Origin: Collinsella sp.
GTDB lineage: Bacteria > Actinomycetota > Coriobacteriia > Coriobacteriales > Coriobacteriaceae
Direction: 5' to 3'
Length of the DNA stretch: 59,297 nt
Assembly: GCA_031295385.1 (NCBI GenBank)
Contig: JAUMOL010000032.1
Span: 1 to 59,297, forward strand
Part shown: in pieces, positions 7,204 through 15,750 of the stretch
Numbering within the stretch: the stretch's first letter is position 1
How the letters are laid out: every line of letters begins with the position of its first letter
Notes under the pieces: generated by a model
Told to the model about the DNA's origin: nothing
What the model saw: only the letters and a program-made list of their open reading frames with translations
Database searches by the model: none
Program-made: the position numbers and the translations under genes

Positions 7204-8061
7204 ATGACCGATAGTAGCAAGAGCGCACTTTCCCTCATTAGCACCCATCAGGGATACAGCGAGTCCGAGCAGCGCATTGTCGACTATATATTGGAGCACC
7301 AGTCCGAGGCGCCACGCCTCACGGCCGCTCAGCTCTCGCGCGCCGCCGCCACGTCCGAGGCGACCGTTTCGCGCTTCTGCCGCAAGCTTGGCTTTGGTAG
7401 CTTCCGCAGCTTTCAGTTTTCGTTGGCGAGGGATTTGGAAAGCCAGCGTAACGAGGGCCTGACTGACGAGGTCTCGCTCGACAATATGGAGCAGAGCCTC
7501 AAGAACATCCTGGCTGCCAAGGTGAGCGAGCTTAATGCGACCATCGACGGGATCGACCACGATACGCTGGCGGCTGTTGTGCATGCCCTTAAGCATGCAG
7601 GGGTTATTGAGTTTGCAGCTGTGGGCAATACGAACGCGGTCGCGCTCGATGCGACGTTTAAGTTTTCGCAGCTGGGCCTACGCTGCATGGCGAGCACCAT
7701 TAGCGAGACATCAATCGGCTTTGCGCTCACGTTGCGCCCGGGTGACGTCATCGTGCTAATCTCAAACTCCGGCAAATCGCGCCGACTGAATCGCATGGCA
7801 AAAGCGGCTCGCAACTGCGGCGCAACCGTAGTCGTCATCAGCAGCGACAGTAAATCCCCGCTCGCGCGCCTGGCAGACTACACTTTTAACACCGTCAACC
7901 ACGAAGCGCTGCTGACAACGGGCGACTTTGCGTTCTCTAAGATCAGCGCCACGATGATCATCGAAGTCATCTACAACTTCCTGCTGCCCGAGATTGAAGA
8001 CGCTCGCGAGCATATCAGCTACTACGAGGAGCTCATCCAGCCGGATAAGGTCGTTGAGTAA
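7204..8061 (+). CDS. MurR/RpiR-family transcriptional regulator
   Basis: A 285-residue DNA-binding regulator. Residues about 1-80 form the RpiR-type helix-turn-helix (SEATVSRFCRKLGFGSFRSF). Residues about 120-250 form a SIS sugar-phosphate-binding domain, with VIVLISNSGKSRRLNRMA as the phosphate loop. The start at 7204 has AGGAG six bases upstream; earlier in-frame codons lack one. It is the only plus-strand gene in this block and is divergent from the fruA-type permease, so control of that gene by a sugar phosphate is the natural reading. It ends at a bidirectional terminator shared with recN. Confidence 0.9.
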   Translation: MTDSSKSALSLISTHQGYSESEQRIVDYILEHQSEAPRLTAAQLSRAAATSEATVSRFCRKLGFGSFRSFQFSLARDLESQRNEGLTDEVSLDNMEQSLKNILAAKVSELNATIDGIDHDTLAAVVHALKHAGVIEFAAVGNTNAVALDATFKFSQLGLRCMASTISETSIGFALTLRPGDVIVLISNSGKSRRLNRMAKAARNCGATVVVISSDSKSPLARLADYTFNTVNHEALLTTGDFAFSKISATMIIEVIYNFLLPEIEDAREHISYYEELIQPDKVVE

Positions 8062-8069
8062 AACGCGTA

Positions 8070-8102
8070 GTGGGACAAAAATTTCAGTCTATTTTGTCCC
8101 AC
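8070..8102. terminator. Bidirectional terminator between the convergent regulator and recN
   Basis: GTGGGACAAAA (8070-8080) pairs perfectly with TTTTGTCCCAC (8092-8102) around an 11-base loop. The A/T ends of the arms give a U-run on both strands. Confidence 0.8.
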
Positions 8103-8120
8103 CAACACCGCTGATACGAC

Positions 8121-9749
8121 CTAACCTCGAGCTTCTTCGAGCATCTGCTTTGCGTGGGCCAAGCTTGCCTCGGACTGATCGCCGCTCAGCATGCGGGCGA
8201 TCTCGGCGATACGCGCTTCGCCGGTTACCTCGTCCAAATGCGTTTGGGGAACATCGCCCGGTTCCTTGCTGACAACATAATGCTTGTCAGCCATGACGGC
8301 GACCTGTGCCAAGTGGGTTACGACAATCACCTGATGCGTAGCGGCGAGATCTGCCAGCACGCCCGCAAGTGCACGCGCCGTGGAGCCACCAACACCAGCA
8401 TCGACCTCGTCAAACACCAACGTATCAACACCGTCCGCGTTACCGAGGACAACCTTGCTTGCCAGCATGACGCGGCTGAGCTCGCCGCCCGACGCAATGC
8501 GGCGAAGGGGACGTGGCGTCAAGCCGGCACCGCTGCGGTATAGCAGCTCGTAGCTCGAAGGACCAACGGGCGTCCACTCAGCACGGGGAAGATCGCGCGA
8601 CTCCCAGACGAGCTCGGCACTACCCATCTCCAAGCGCGCCATCTGGCGGCCAACCTCGTGGCAGAAGCGCGGGGCCGCCGTATTGCGAGCGCGCTTAAGT
8701 GCCTTGGCAGCGGCAAACAACTCGCGCTCAGCGCTCCCGAGTGCCTCACGCGCCTTTTTGATCTGCTCATCGCCATCATCGACCAGGGACAGCAGCTCTT
8801 GCGAGCGATCGCGCATGGCAAAAACATCGTCCATGGTGGGACCCCACTGACGCAACAGGCCCTTGAGGTCGGAATACCGCTCACGCATGCGAGCGAGCTC
8901 GCGCGGGTCGAAGGCGACGCCATCGCGATAGGCACGAAGCTCGTTCGCGCAATCCTCAAGTGAGATACAGGCATCCGAAAGCGCATCGGCAATGTCGCCG
9001 AGTTTGCGATCGACGGTAGCCATGCGGGAAAGCTCTGCCACGGCGCTGTTCACGGCATCGAGCGCTCCCCCTTCGGCAGCAAGCGATGCATGGGCCTCGT
9101 TTGCCGTCGCCACCAAGACCTCGGCGTGCTCCGAGCGAGGCAGCAGCTCCTCGAGTTCCTCGTACTCGCCTGGCTTGGGGTCGACCTCGGCGATACGCTC
9201 GAGGGCAAAACGCGCTTCCTCGACGCGACTCCCCTGCGCACGCGAGGCTTCCTCCACACGGCGAAGCTCCTTGGCAGCGGCACGCGAAGCCTTAAAGCAG
9301 GTGCGATACTTTTCGAGTGCCTCAAGCGCCGCGCGCCCAGCCCAAGCATCGACCATGGCAACATGGTGCGCCGGGTCGAGCAGGCGCTGATGTTCATGCT
9401 GGCCACATAGATCCATCATCACGCCGACGCGCTCCGAAAGCTCGCGCACGCTGGCAATGCGGCCGTCAATTTTTACGCGGCTGCGGCCCTCGGCAGAAAG
9501 GCTACGCTGGACCGTGAAACCCTCCGTGTCGTGTGGACCGTCGAACAGCCGCGCCTCAACGCTAGCAAGCGCCTCGCCCTCGCGCACCGTCGAAGAATCC
9601 GCGCGCTCGCCCAAAATAAGCTTGAGGGCTGAGAGCAGCGCGGTCTTGCCGGCGCCGGTTTCTCCGGTCAGAACCGTTAGGCCCGTGCTCGGAACCAGCG
9701 TCGCCTCGCGAATGAGTGCAATGTTAGAAACCTGCAGCTCATCGATCAT
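8121..9749 (-). CDS. recN: DNA repair protein RecN
   Basis: A 542-residue SMC-like ATPase of double-strand-break repair. Walker A GETGAGKT is at 29-36, a coiled-coil middle region spans about 160-370, and the Walker B/D-loop VFDEVDAGVGG has its Asp near 447. Length is close to the usual 550. The start codon overlaps the end of the NAD kinase gene by 11 bases, so the two are translationally coupled; it is the last gene of the efp-asp23-nusB-xseB-tlyA-nadK-recN run. Confidence 0.95.
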   Translation of the reverse strand: MIDELQVSNIALIREATLVPSTGLTVLTGETGAGKTALLSALKLILGERADSSTVREGEALASVEARLFDGPHDTEGFTVQRSLSAEGRSRVKIDGRIASVRELSERVGVMMDLCGQHEHQRLLDPAHHVAMVDAWAGRAALEALEKYRTCFKASRAAAKELRRVEEASRAQGSRVEEARFALERIAEVDPKPGEYEELEELLPRSEHAEVLVATANEAHASLAAEGGALDAVNSAVAELSRMATVDRKLGDIADALSDACISLEDCANELRAYRDGVAFDPRELARMRERYSDLKGLLRQWGPTMDDVFAMRDRSQELLSLVDDGDEQIKKAREALGSAERELFAAAKALKRARNTAAPRFCHEVGRQMARLEMGSAELVWESRDLPRAEWTPVGPSSYELLYRSGAGLTPRPLRRIASGGELSRVMLASKVVLGNADGVDTLVFDEVDAGVGGSTARALAGVLADLAATHQVIVVTHLAQVAVMADKHYVVSKEPGDVPQTHLDEVTGEARIAEIARMLSGDQSEASLAHAKQMLEEARG

Positions 9750-10599
9750 GACGGACTCCGTAGAATACGCGGCTCACCGAGTTATAGAAGCTCTCGGGGC
9801 CGTAATCCAGCAGCAGCACATCTCCGGGCCCGCGGCGCACAGCTACGCTCTCAACGGTGCCGTCGCAGGTAATAAACTGTCCATCGATGGCGATCGCCGG
9901 AACGCTTGGGCGATCATCGGACATAAAGATTTCGACGACATCGCTTGGCGAGGTCAAGAAGGCGCGAGCCTGAATGGTGTGCGGAGCGATGGGCACGCAA
10001 ACCATACCCGTGTAATCGGGGCTCACGATAGGGCCGCCGGCGGAAAGCGCATAGCCCGTAGAGCCGGTCGCCGTGGACACGACGACGCCGTCACCGCGCA
10101 GGCGATCGATATGATGGCCCGACACCGTGATGTCAAACTCGACCATATCGGAAAGGGGCCCGCGCGTGAGCGCCATATCGTTGAGAGCAAACGTGCGCAC
10201 GACGTCCTTCGTGCCGTCATCGCGCACTGAGACGATATCCGCGGCGATGGTGGCGCGGCGGCTCACGTGCAGCTCACCGGACAGGGCGTCGCTCACGACC
10301 TGCAGGATGTCGCGCTCCTCGGGGCTCGCAGCAGTTAGAAAGCCCAGGTGACCATAGGAAAGACCGAGGATAGGAATCTCGCGATGGTTGAGGATGCGGG
10401 CAGCGCGCAGCAACGTACCGTCGCCGCCGAGCGTAATGACCAGATCGGAGCCGTCAATATCAGGCGTGCTCTGAATCTTCGATCGCTGGTCGGCAGCCCA
10501 TACGACCTCATAGCCCTGGCGCGTCAGCCAAAGCTCAAGCATCAGACCGCTCTCGACCGCCTCTTGCTTGTAGTAATTGGGAACCAGAAAGACCTTCAT
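9739..10599 (-). CDS. nadK: NAD kinase
   Basis: A 286-residue enzyme that phosphorylates NAD to NADP with ATP or polyphosphate. The diagnostic GGDGTLLRAAR loop is near residues 57-67. The usual NE/D motif appears as NDMALTRGPLSD, and TGSTGYALSAGGPI forms the NAD-binding stretch. The ATG at 10599 overlaps the tlyA stop in an ATGA junction. Its position between tlyA and recN is the classic order in Gram-positive bacteria. Confidence 0.96.
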   Translation of the reverse strand: MKVFLVPNYYKQEAVESGLMLELWLTRQGYEVVWAADQRSKIQSTPDIDGSDLVITLGGDGTLLRAARILNHREIPILGLSYGHLGFLTAASPEERDILQVVSDALSGELHVSRRATIAADIVSVRDDGTKDVVRTFALNDMALTRGPLSDMVEFDITVSGHHIDRLRGDGVVVSTATGSTGYALSAGGPIVSPDYTGMVCVPIAPHTIQARAFLTSPSDVVEIFMSDDRPSVPAIAIDGQFITCDGTVESVAVRRGPGDVLLLDYGPESFYNSVSRVFYGVRHDR

Positions 10600-11399
10600 A
10601 GCGTTGCAGCTTTCTCGCTCAAAACCGATACCTGGGATTGCAGCTCATCGTCGGTGCGTTCGCCGGGGGCAAACCTCGTGCCGTACAGGAAAAACTCAAC
10701 GTTGCCCTTGGCACCATGAATGGGTGACACGCACACATCGACCGGAAACAGGCCCTTGGCAGCAAAGAGTTCAACCGCCGCCACGAGTGTATCGCGGCGC
10801 ACGGCGGGATCGGTCACAATGCCGCCCTCGCCCACCAGCGCCGCCGGAGCCTCAAACTGCGGCTTTACGAGCGTACAGAATGCACCCGTAGGAGCCATGC
10901 ACGCCAGTACCGCATCGATAATGTTCGCGATGCTGGTAAACGAGACATCACACACAGCCAGGTCGATGGCGCCGGCATAGCCAAGCTCAGGCAGCTGCGT
11001 CACGTTTGTGCGCTCATGCAGCGTCACGCGATCATCCTGACGCAACGACCAATCGAACTGGGCGCGACCCACGTCCACCGAGACAACGGTCGCAGCTCCG
11101 CGCTTGAGCAGGCAATCGGTAAAGCCGCCGGTAGAGCAGCCCACATCCAGGCAGGCAAGGCCCGTCGGATTGATGCCAAACGCATCAAGTGCGCCTTCGA
11201 GCTTAAGACCGCCGCGGCCAACATAGGGAATGTTCCCCTTCACGTGCAGCGACAGGCCCGGGGTCACCTTAAGACCCGGCGAAGTCAAGCGCTCGCCGCC
11301 ACTCGAGACCAAGCCGGCCATAAGAGTGCGAAGGGCATCCGCGCGATCGGCGCAGATGCCCTGTGAAATCAGTTCGTCATCAAGACGCACGCGTTTCAT
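10596..11399 (-). CDS. tlyA: TlyA-family rRNA 2'-O-methyltransferase
   Basis: A protein of about 267 residues with an N-terminal S4 RNA-binding domain (residues about 1-60) and an RrmJ/FtsJ-like methyltransferase fold. The SAM motif reads DVGCSTGGFTD, where the usual form is DVGASTGGFTD. TlyA methylates ribose in 16S and 23S rRNA and affects capreomycin sensitivity in mycobacteria. The ATG at 11399 gives the family-like start MKRVRLDDEL; an ATG at 11408 is also possible, as neither has a strong Shine-Dalgarno. It overlaps nadK by 4 bases. Confidence 0.92.
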   Translation of the reverse strand: MKRVRLDDELISQGICADRADALRTLMAGLVSSGGERLTSPGLKVTPGLSLHVKGNIPYVGRGGLKLEGALDAFGINPTGLACLDVGCSTGGFTDCLLKRGAATVVSVDVGRAQFDWSLRQDDRVTLHERTNVTQLPELGYAGAIDLAVCDVSFTSIANIIDAVLACMAPTGAFCTLVKPQFEAPAALVGEGGIVTDPAVRRDTLVAAVELFAAKGLFPVDVCVSPIHGAKGNVEFFLYGTRFAPGERTDDELQSQVSVLSEKAATL

Positions 11400-11434
11400 G
11401 AATGCCATCAACCATTCGTATCCGGAGATGCGGC

Positions 11435-11674
11435 CTAGCTATCCTGGGATTCGTTTGCCGCATCCTCATCGTATTCCTGCTCGAGCTTGTCGGCCTCTCG
11501 CGGCGTCAACTCAAACTTGTCGACCATATCGACCGCGCGGGAACCCAACTCAATCGCTTCGTCAAACAAATCGAGTGAACGCTCCAAGGAGGTATCCTTG
11601 GAGCGAACGGTAGCGATAATCTGGTCCAGACGGTCCGAGATCTCGTCAAAGTTGCGGACAGAACCCTCTGGCAT
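11435..11674 (-). CDS. xseB: Exodeoxyribonuclease VII small subunit
   Basis: A 79-residue protein with the XseB helical hairpin: FDEISDRLDQII near the N-terminus and SLERSLDLFDEAIELG in the middle. XseB binds the catalytic XseA subunit to make exonuclease VII, which degrades single-stranded DNA. It begins two bases after the nusB stop. The large-subunit gene xseA, usually next to it, is absent from this window. The acidic tail (EYDEDAANESQDS) is variable in the family. Confidence 0.85.
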   Translation of the reverse strand: MPEGSVRNFDEISDRLDQIIATVRSKDTSLERSLDLFDEAIELGSRAVDMVDKFELTPREADKLEQEYDEDAANESQDS

Positions 11675-11676
11675 GG

Positions 11677-12264
11677 CTACTCCTCGACGGAGTCGGCCTC
11701 GATGGCCCCAGCAGCGTCCGCGTCCTCGGCAAGTACACCGGCAGCAGTCTGAGCAGCAGCGACCTTGGCGGCTGCCTCGGCAGCCTGTGCCTCCTCGCGA
11801 GCGCGATCCTCGGCCAGCAGCTCTTGGTACAGGTCCTCGCCCGGCAGTTCCTCGCTGCGAGCGATCTTGCCCAGCACGCCGTTGACAAACGATGCGGACT
11901 GGTCGGTACCATAAGCCTTGGCAAGCTCGACCGCCTCGTTGATGACGATGGCGTCCGAGACCTCTTCGTCGGTAAGGAAGCGCATCTCGTAGACGGCGAT
12001 ACGCAGCAGGTTGCGGTCGGCACCGGGCATGCGCATAAGATCCCAGTTCTTGGCGACGGCTCGCAGGGCACAATCGATGCGATCGATGTGCTCGTAGGCA
12101 CCGCGGCAAAGCTCCAGTGCATAGGGGTCGAGGGGACCCTTCGAGATCAGGAAATCGCCCTCGAGGACGCGCTCGAGCGGACTGTCCGTGGCCTCGGCCT
12201 GGAACAGCAGCTGCAGCGCCTGACTGCGGGCAAGCGTGCGCCCGCGATAAACCTTAAGGCTCAA
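11677..12264 (-). CDS. nusB: Transcription antitermination factor NusB
   Basis: A 195-residue NusB that binds boxA RNA with ribosomal protein S10 in rRNA antitermination. The helical core covers residues about 8-140 (ARSQALQLLFQAEA, then LLRIAVYEMRFL and AIVINEAVELAKAYG). The C-terminal 45 residues are an Ala/Glu-rich extension not found in standard NusB of about 140 residues. The start is TTG with AAGGAG six bases upstream, and no better ATG exists. It lies four bases after the Asp23 stop. Confidence 0.93.
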   Translation of the reverse strand: MSLKVYRGRTLARSQALQLLFQAEATDSPLERVLEGDFLISKGPLDPYALELCRGAYEHIDRIDCALRAVAKNWDLMRMPGADRNLLRIAVYEMRFLTDEEVSDAIVINEAVELAKAYGTDQSASFVNGVLGKIARSEELPGEDLYQELLAEDRAREEAQAAEAAAKVAAAQTAAGVLAEDADAAGAIEADSVEE

Positions 12265-12267
12265 AGG

Positions 12268-12630
12268 TTACTCCTTGGGGAAAACGAGGCCGTCAATGCA
12301 AACGTCAACGCGCTCGACCTCAACGCCCACCTGAGCATCGATGGCAGCGACCACGGCGGCGCGAACGGCCTCGGCGAGCTTCTTGAACGGATAGCCAAAG
12401 AACACCACGACACGCACGGTGAGTGCGAGCTTGTCGCCGACGACCTCGGCCTCGACCGCCGCCTCGGAAGCAGGGGCCTTGGACGAGAGCATCATGGAGA
12501 CAAGGTTGGTGGCAAGGTCCTTGACGCCAACGGAGGCGATGCCCTCGACATCCGACACGGCGCGCGAGACGATGGCGGTCAGAACATCGGGCGAAATGCC
12601 GATGCCGTCAATCTTGATTTCCTGGGGCAT
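12268..12630 (-). CDS. Asp23/Gls24-family envelope stress protein (nusB-linked copy)
   Basis: A 120-residue Asp23/Gls24-family protein, recognised from ISPDVLTAIVSRAVSDVEGIASVG near the start and the alternating beta/alpha repeats VVGDKLALTVRVVVFFGYPF later. Its place between efp and nusB is conserved across Gram-positives. Family members are linked to alkaline and envelope stress, but the molecular role is not known. AGGAGG four bases before the ATG is a strong start. A second family member sits at 58351-58707. Confidence 0.88.
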   Translation of the reverse strand: MPQEIKIDGIGISPDVLTAIVSRAVSDVEGIASVGVKDLATNLVSMMLSSKAPASEAAVEAEVVGDKLALTVRVVVFFGYPFKKLAEAVRAAVVAAIDAQVGVEVERVDVCIDGLVFPKE

Positions 12631-12654
12631 GAGTCCTCCTAGAAGAGTTGGTTG

Positions 12655-13218
12655 CTAGACGCGGGAGACGAACTTGCCGTCGCGGGTGTCAACCTTGATG
12701 ACCTCGCCCTCGTTGAGGTACATGGGGACCTGGATGACAGCGCCGGTGTCGATCGTGGCCGGCTTGGTGGAACCCTGGACGGTGTCGCCCTTAAAGCCCG
12801 GGTCGGTCTGGACGATGGTGGTCTCGATGAACATCGGCGGCGTCACGCCCATGAGCTCATCGTCGGCGAAGAGCAGCTGGCAGATGTCGTTCTCGCGCAG
12901 CCACTTGGAGTTCTCGCCCACCATGTCCTCGGGAACGGGAACCTGCTCATAGGTCTCGTTGTCCATGAAGATGTAGTCGGCGCCATCGTTGTAGAGGTAC
13001 TGGAACTCACGGGTGGTGAGCATGACGCTCTCGAACTTGGTGCCGGCGTTGCAGGTGTTCTCGACGACGCGGCCGCTCTTGATGTCGCGGGTCTTGTAGC
13101 GCACAAACGCGCCGCCCTTGCCCGGCTTGACATGCTGGAACTCGACGATGGTGTAGACCTTGTCCTTGATGCGGAGACCGAGGCCGTTCTTGAAGTCGGC
13201 GGTAGAAATGGTAGGCAT
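12655..13218 (-). CDS. efp: Translation elongation factor P
   Basis: A 187-residue EF-P that relieves ribosome stalling at proline runs. Three beta-barrel domains are expected. The tip loop KPGKGG carries Lys at residue 34, the usual modified position, with Pro at 32; this resembles the unmodified or 5-aminopentanol-type loops more than the Arg type. AAAGG five bases before the ATG supports the start. It probably leads the efp-asp23-nusB-xseB-tlyA-nadK-recN operon. Confidence 0.97.
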   Translation of the reverse strand: MPTISTADFKNGLGLRIKDKVYTIVEFQHVKPGKGGAFVRYKTRDIKSGRVVENTCNAGTKFESVMLTTREFQYLYNDGADYIFMDNETYEQVPVPEDMVGENSKWLRENDICQLLFADDELMGVTPPMFIETTIVQTDPGFKGDTVQGSTKPATIDTGAVIQVPMYLNEGEVIKVDTRDGKFVSRV

Positions 13219-13313
13219 AGCGACCTTTCTTGTTATGGGCAGAACGCACGAGCGTCCAAATTACATACGACAGAAATTATACACTTGCAGACGGCTGCTG
13301 CAGCGAGCGCATA

Positions 13314-13356
13314 AAAAGAGAACGCGGGGCGTCCGAATCGATCCGGACGCCCCGCC
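13314..13356 (-). terminator. Intrinsic terminator of the pepP-type gene
   Basis: On the minus strand GCGGGGCGTCCG (13355-13344) pairs perfectly with CGGACGCCCCGC (13335-13324), followed after a few bases by CTCTTTTT. It separates the aminopeptidase gene from efp. Confidence 0.85.
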
Positions 13357-13377
13357 CCAAAAATCTATCGAAATGGG

Positions 13378-14508
13378 CTAGCAATCGATGACGTGCAGGT
13401 CGTGCGGGGTCTTGGTGAAGGGCTCGTAGCCGTTCTCGGTGACCACGCCGTAGTCCTCCAGGCGCACGCCGCCCACACCGGGCAGATACACGCCGGGCTC
13501 CATGGTGATAACCGAGCCGACCTCGATGGTGTTCTTGCTGCGGTTGAAGTTGGGCAGCTCATGGATGTCGATGCCCACGCCGTGACCCAGACCATGGTTG
13601 TAATAATCGCCATAGCCGGCATCGCCGATGATCTTCTTGGAAAGCTTGAAGATGTCGTTGCCCTCGACGCCCGGATGGATGGCGGCGACGCACTCCTCGT
13701 GCGTACGGCGCACGAGCGCGTACAGGTCAAGCTGCTCCTGCGTGGGCCCGCCCATCACGACAGTGCGTGTCATGTCGGAGCGATAATCGCAGTAGCCCGC
13801 GCCGTAATCCATGAGGACAAAGTCGCCCTTCTCGATCACGCGGTCGCTCGGGACGGCATGCGGGTTGGCGGTGTTGGGGCCGCTCGCCACGATGGAGCCG
13901 AAGGCAAGGCTGTCAGCACCGTTGGCGAACATAAAGTTCTCGAGCTCGTTGCGTACCTGCTTCTCGGTCATACCGGGCTTAATAAAGCCGAGCATGTGCT
14001 GGAAGGCGGCATCGGTGATCGACTGCGCATGGCGCATGAGTTCAATCTCCTCGGCGTCCTTGATGGCGCGCATCTTGCGGATGTCGTCGTGCATCAGCGG
14101 CAGCATACAGGCGACGGAGCGGTCCTCCAGGCCGCGCTGAATACCCTGGTAGAAATTAATCTGCATATCGTCCTCGACAGCGCAGACGCGGCATTTGTTG
14201 GCCGCGATCTTGCCGGCGACCCAACCGGGGATGGTGCCCTCATCCATGTCGTAGACCCAGGGGCTGCCGGCAGGCGTGTTCTCCTCAAAGCTGTTGAGGT
14301 AGCGCGAATCGGTATGGAACAGGCACTGGTCAGCCGTAATAAACGCCGCGTGCGGGAACTCGAAGGTGTAGTCGAAGACGCCCTTCACGCCCGTGAGCCA
14401 ACGAAGATTGGCCTCGTCGCGTACCACGATAGCGTCGTAGCCACGCTCGACCATCAGGGCACGGACGCGCTCGATACGACCGGCAGGACCGGCAGCAAAC
14501 TCAGACAT
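13378..14508 (-). CDS. pepP: Xaa-Pro aminopeptidase, M24 family
   Basis: A 376-residue M24 metallopeptidase that removes residues next to proline. The N-terminal creatinase-like domain covers about 1-130. The C-terminal pita-bread domain carries the dinuclear metal ligands: Asp in MDYGAGYCDYRSD, His in HGLGHGVGIDIHE, then Glu in TMEPGVYLPG and Glu in GVRLEDYG. All five appear present. AAGGAA five bases upstream supports the ATG at 14508. It sits upstream of efp, a common order, but its own terminator makes it a separate unit. Confidence 0.93.
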   Translation of the reverse strand: MSEFAAGPAGRIERVRALMVERGYDAIVVRDEANLRWLTGVKGVFDYTFEFPHAAFITADQCLFHTDSRYLNSFEENTPAGSPWVYDMDEGTIPGWVAGKIAANKCRVCAVEDDMQINFYQGIQRGLEDRSVACMLPLMHDDIRKMRAIKDAEEIELMRHAQSITDAAFQHMLGFIKPGMTEKQVRNELENFMFANGADSLAFGSIVASGPNTANPHAVPSDRVIEKGDFVLMDYGAGYCDYRSDMTRTVVMGGPTQEQLDLYALVRRTHEECVAAIHPGVEGNDIFKLSKKIIGDAGYGDYYNHGLGHGVGIDIHELPNFNRSKNTIEVGSVITMEPGVYLPGVGGVRLEDYGVVTENGYEPFTKTPHDLHVIDC

Positions 14509-14640
14509 GCAGATTCCTTTCTTGTTGTCTCTATATAGATGGGACGGGTCTCAACCGAACGACGGAATCGCATGCGATCCGCAACCGATTGGAAACCCGC
14601 CCCTCAACATGATACGAAAGACGATGGAAGTCAATAAATC

Positions 14641-15750
14641 TTAGAGAAGTTCTTTACGAGAAGCCAAGTAGGCGTGAGCATGGCGCTCAAGAACCTCGTC
14701 CTCAACGTTCGTTAGGCGAATGGCGCCGAGTGCCGCGGGCAGCGGCAGCATGCTGCGGTTTGAGCGCGCGAACTGCTGCCTACGGAACTCCTCGATATAT
14801 GCGACAGGCTCCAGATCGAAGGCAAGTTCCTCGATACCAAAGTCCTCCAGGCAGTCATCGACCTCAAAGACGTAATCGATATCAAAGTCGCAGGCATCAT
14901 GTGCTAGGCGCGCCTCAAAGCGCATGCCCTCGGACAACAGCTGATAGGCAGGTACCTGCGAAGCGGCATCGCCCAAGCAGGCGCGCAGGGTACGCTCCCC
15001 CGTCTTGCCAAAATCGAGCGCATGGCGAGCGCTCGGGTTCGTGGCCATCAGTACGTCCTTGCGGGCAGTCTGAGACCATTGAACGGCATTAACGAGCGCG
15101 ACCTCCTCGCCCGCGAGAATCACGGGGACGGTCTCAGTAAACTGATTCCAGCGGGACTTGCTGCTCGAAAGCATGGTGCCAACAAGTACCACATAGCCGA
15201 GCTTAAGGTCCTCGGGGTCCGCCTCGCGAACAAGGTCGAGGTCACACACGACCAAGCCCGGTTCGGGACGGAAGGCGATAGCGGGAAGCGCATTCGCCGA
15301 CGAGGCGACGAGCGGCTTCATGGTCGTCGCGACCGTGAGCATGGCGTCGAACGTCGTCGGCAACAGCGCGCACTCGGTTCGGCCACACCACTGGTTGGCG
15401 CACCAGCTAACAACCGAGCAGGTTGCGGCATCGCCAACGGCGACAACCAGATCGTCGCAGGTAATGCCGTTGGCAGACAAGGCGCCAAAGATAGCATCGG
15501 CATCGGCCAGCGTGGCACCAGCAGGCGAAAGCTCAAGGACGAGCAGCGACACGGCAAAACCGGCGTCGACCAGCGCATGCTCGACAAACTCACCAAAACG
15601 CTCGGATGTGGCGTCGTTCCAAACCACCATAGCGCGCTTAGGCTTGCCAACGGCCGAGGCAAACATGCGCGACAGCTCATCGAACGCGCCCAATCCGACA
15701 CGGACATCGACGCTGCGGTTTTGGAAATTGATCAGTTGACGGCGAATCAT
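14641..15750 (-). CDS. Degenerate AroB-like protein (3-dehydroquinate synthase fold, key residues lost)
   Basis: A full-length 369-residue protein that aligns by eye along AroB. The PTT loop is PTTFDAMLTVATTMKP, the VVVDLD strand is VVCDLD, and the LNxGHT segment is LDFGKTGERT. The residues that make AroB an enzyme are gone. The GGG NAD motif reads AVGDAAT (105-110). The metal-ligand Glu of GLAEVIK corresponds to Tyr186, the His of GHTFGH to Lys249, and the His of HGEA to Ser273. It is unlikely to make dehydroquinate. The ATG overlaps the aroK stop in ATGA, so it is translated with shikimate kinase. The frame is intact, which argues for a retained non-catalytic role rather than decay. Confidence 0.75.
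   Translation of the reverse strand: MIRRQLINFQNRSVDVRVGLGAFDELSRMFASAVGKPKRAMVVWNDATSERFGEFVEHALVDAGFAVSLLVLELSPAGATLADADAIFGALSANGITCDDLVVAVGDAATCSVVSWCANQWCGRTECALLPTTFDAMLTVATTMKPLVASSANALPAIAFRPEPGLVVCDLDLVREADPEDLKLGYVVLVGTMLSSSKSRWNQFTETVPVILAGEEVALVNAVQWSQTARKDVLMATNPSARHALDFGKTGERTLRACLGDAASQVPAYQLLSEGMRFEARLAHDACDFDIDYVFEVDDCLEDFGIEELAFDLEPVAYIEEFRRQQFARSNRSMLPLPAALGAIRLTNVEDEVLERHAHAYLASRKELL

Noticed and set aside
14641..15750. The AroB-like gene as a glycerol dehydrogenase or other member of the superfamily
   Set aside because: The PTT loop, the VVxDLD strand and coupling to aroK fit AroB order better than iron-ADH proteins; the divergence lies at the active sites.
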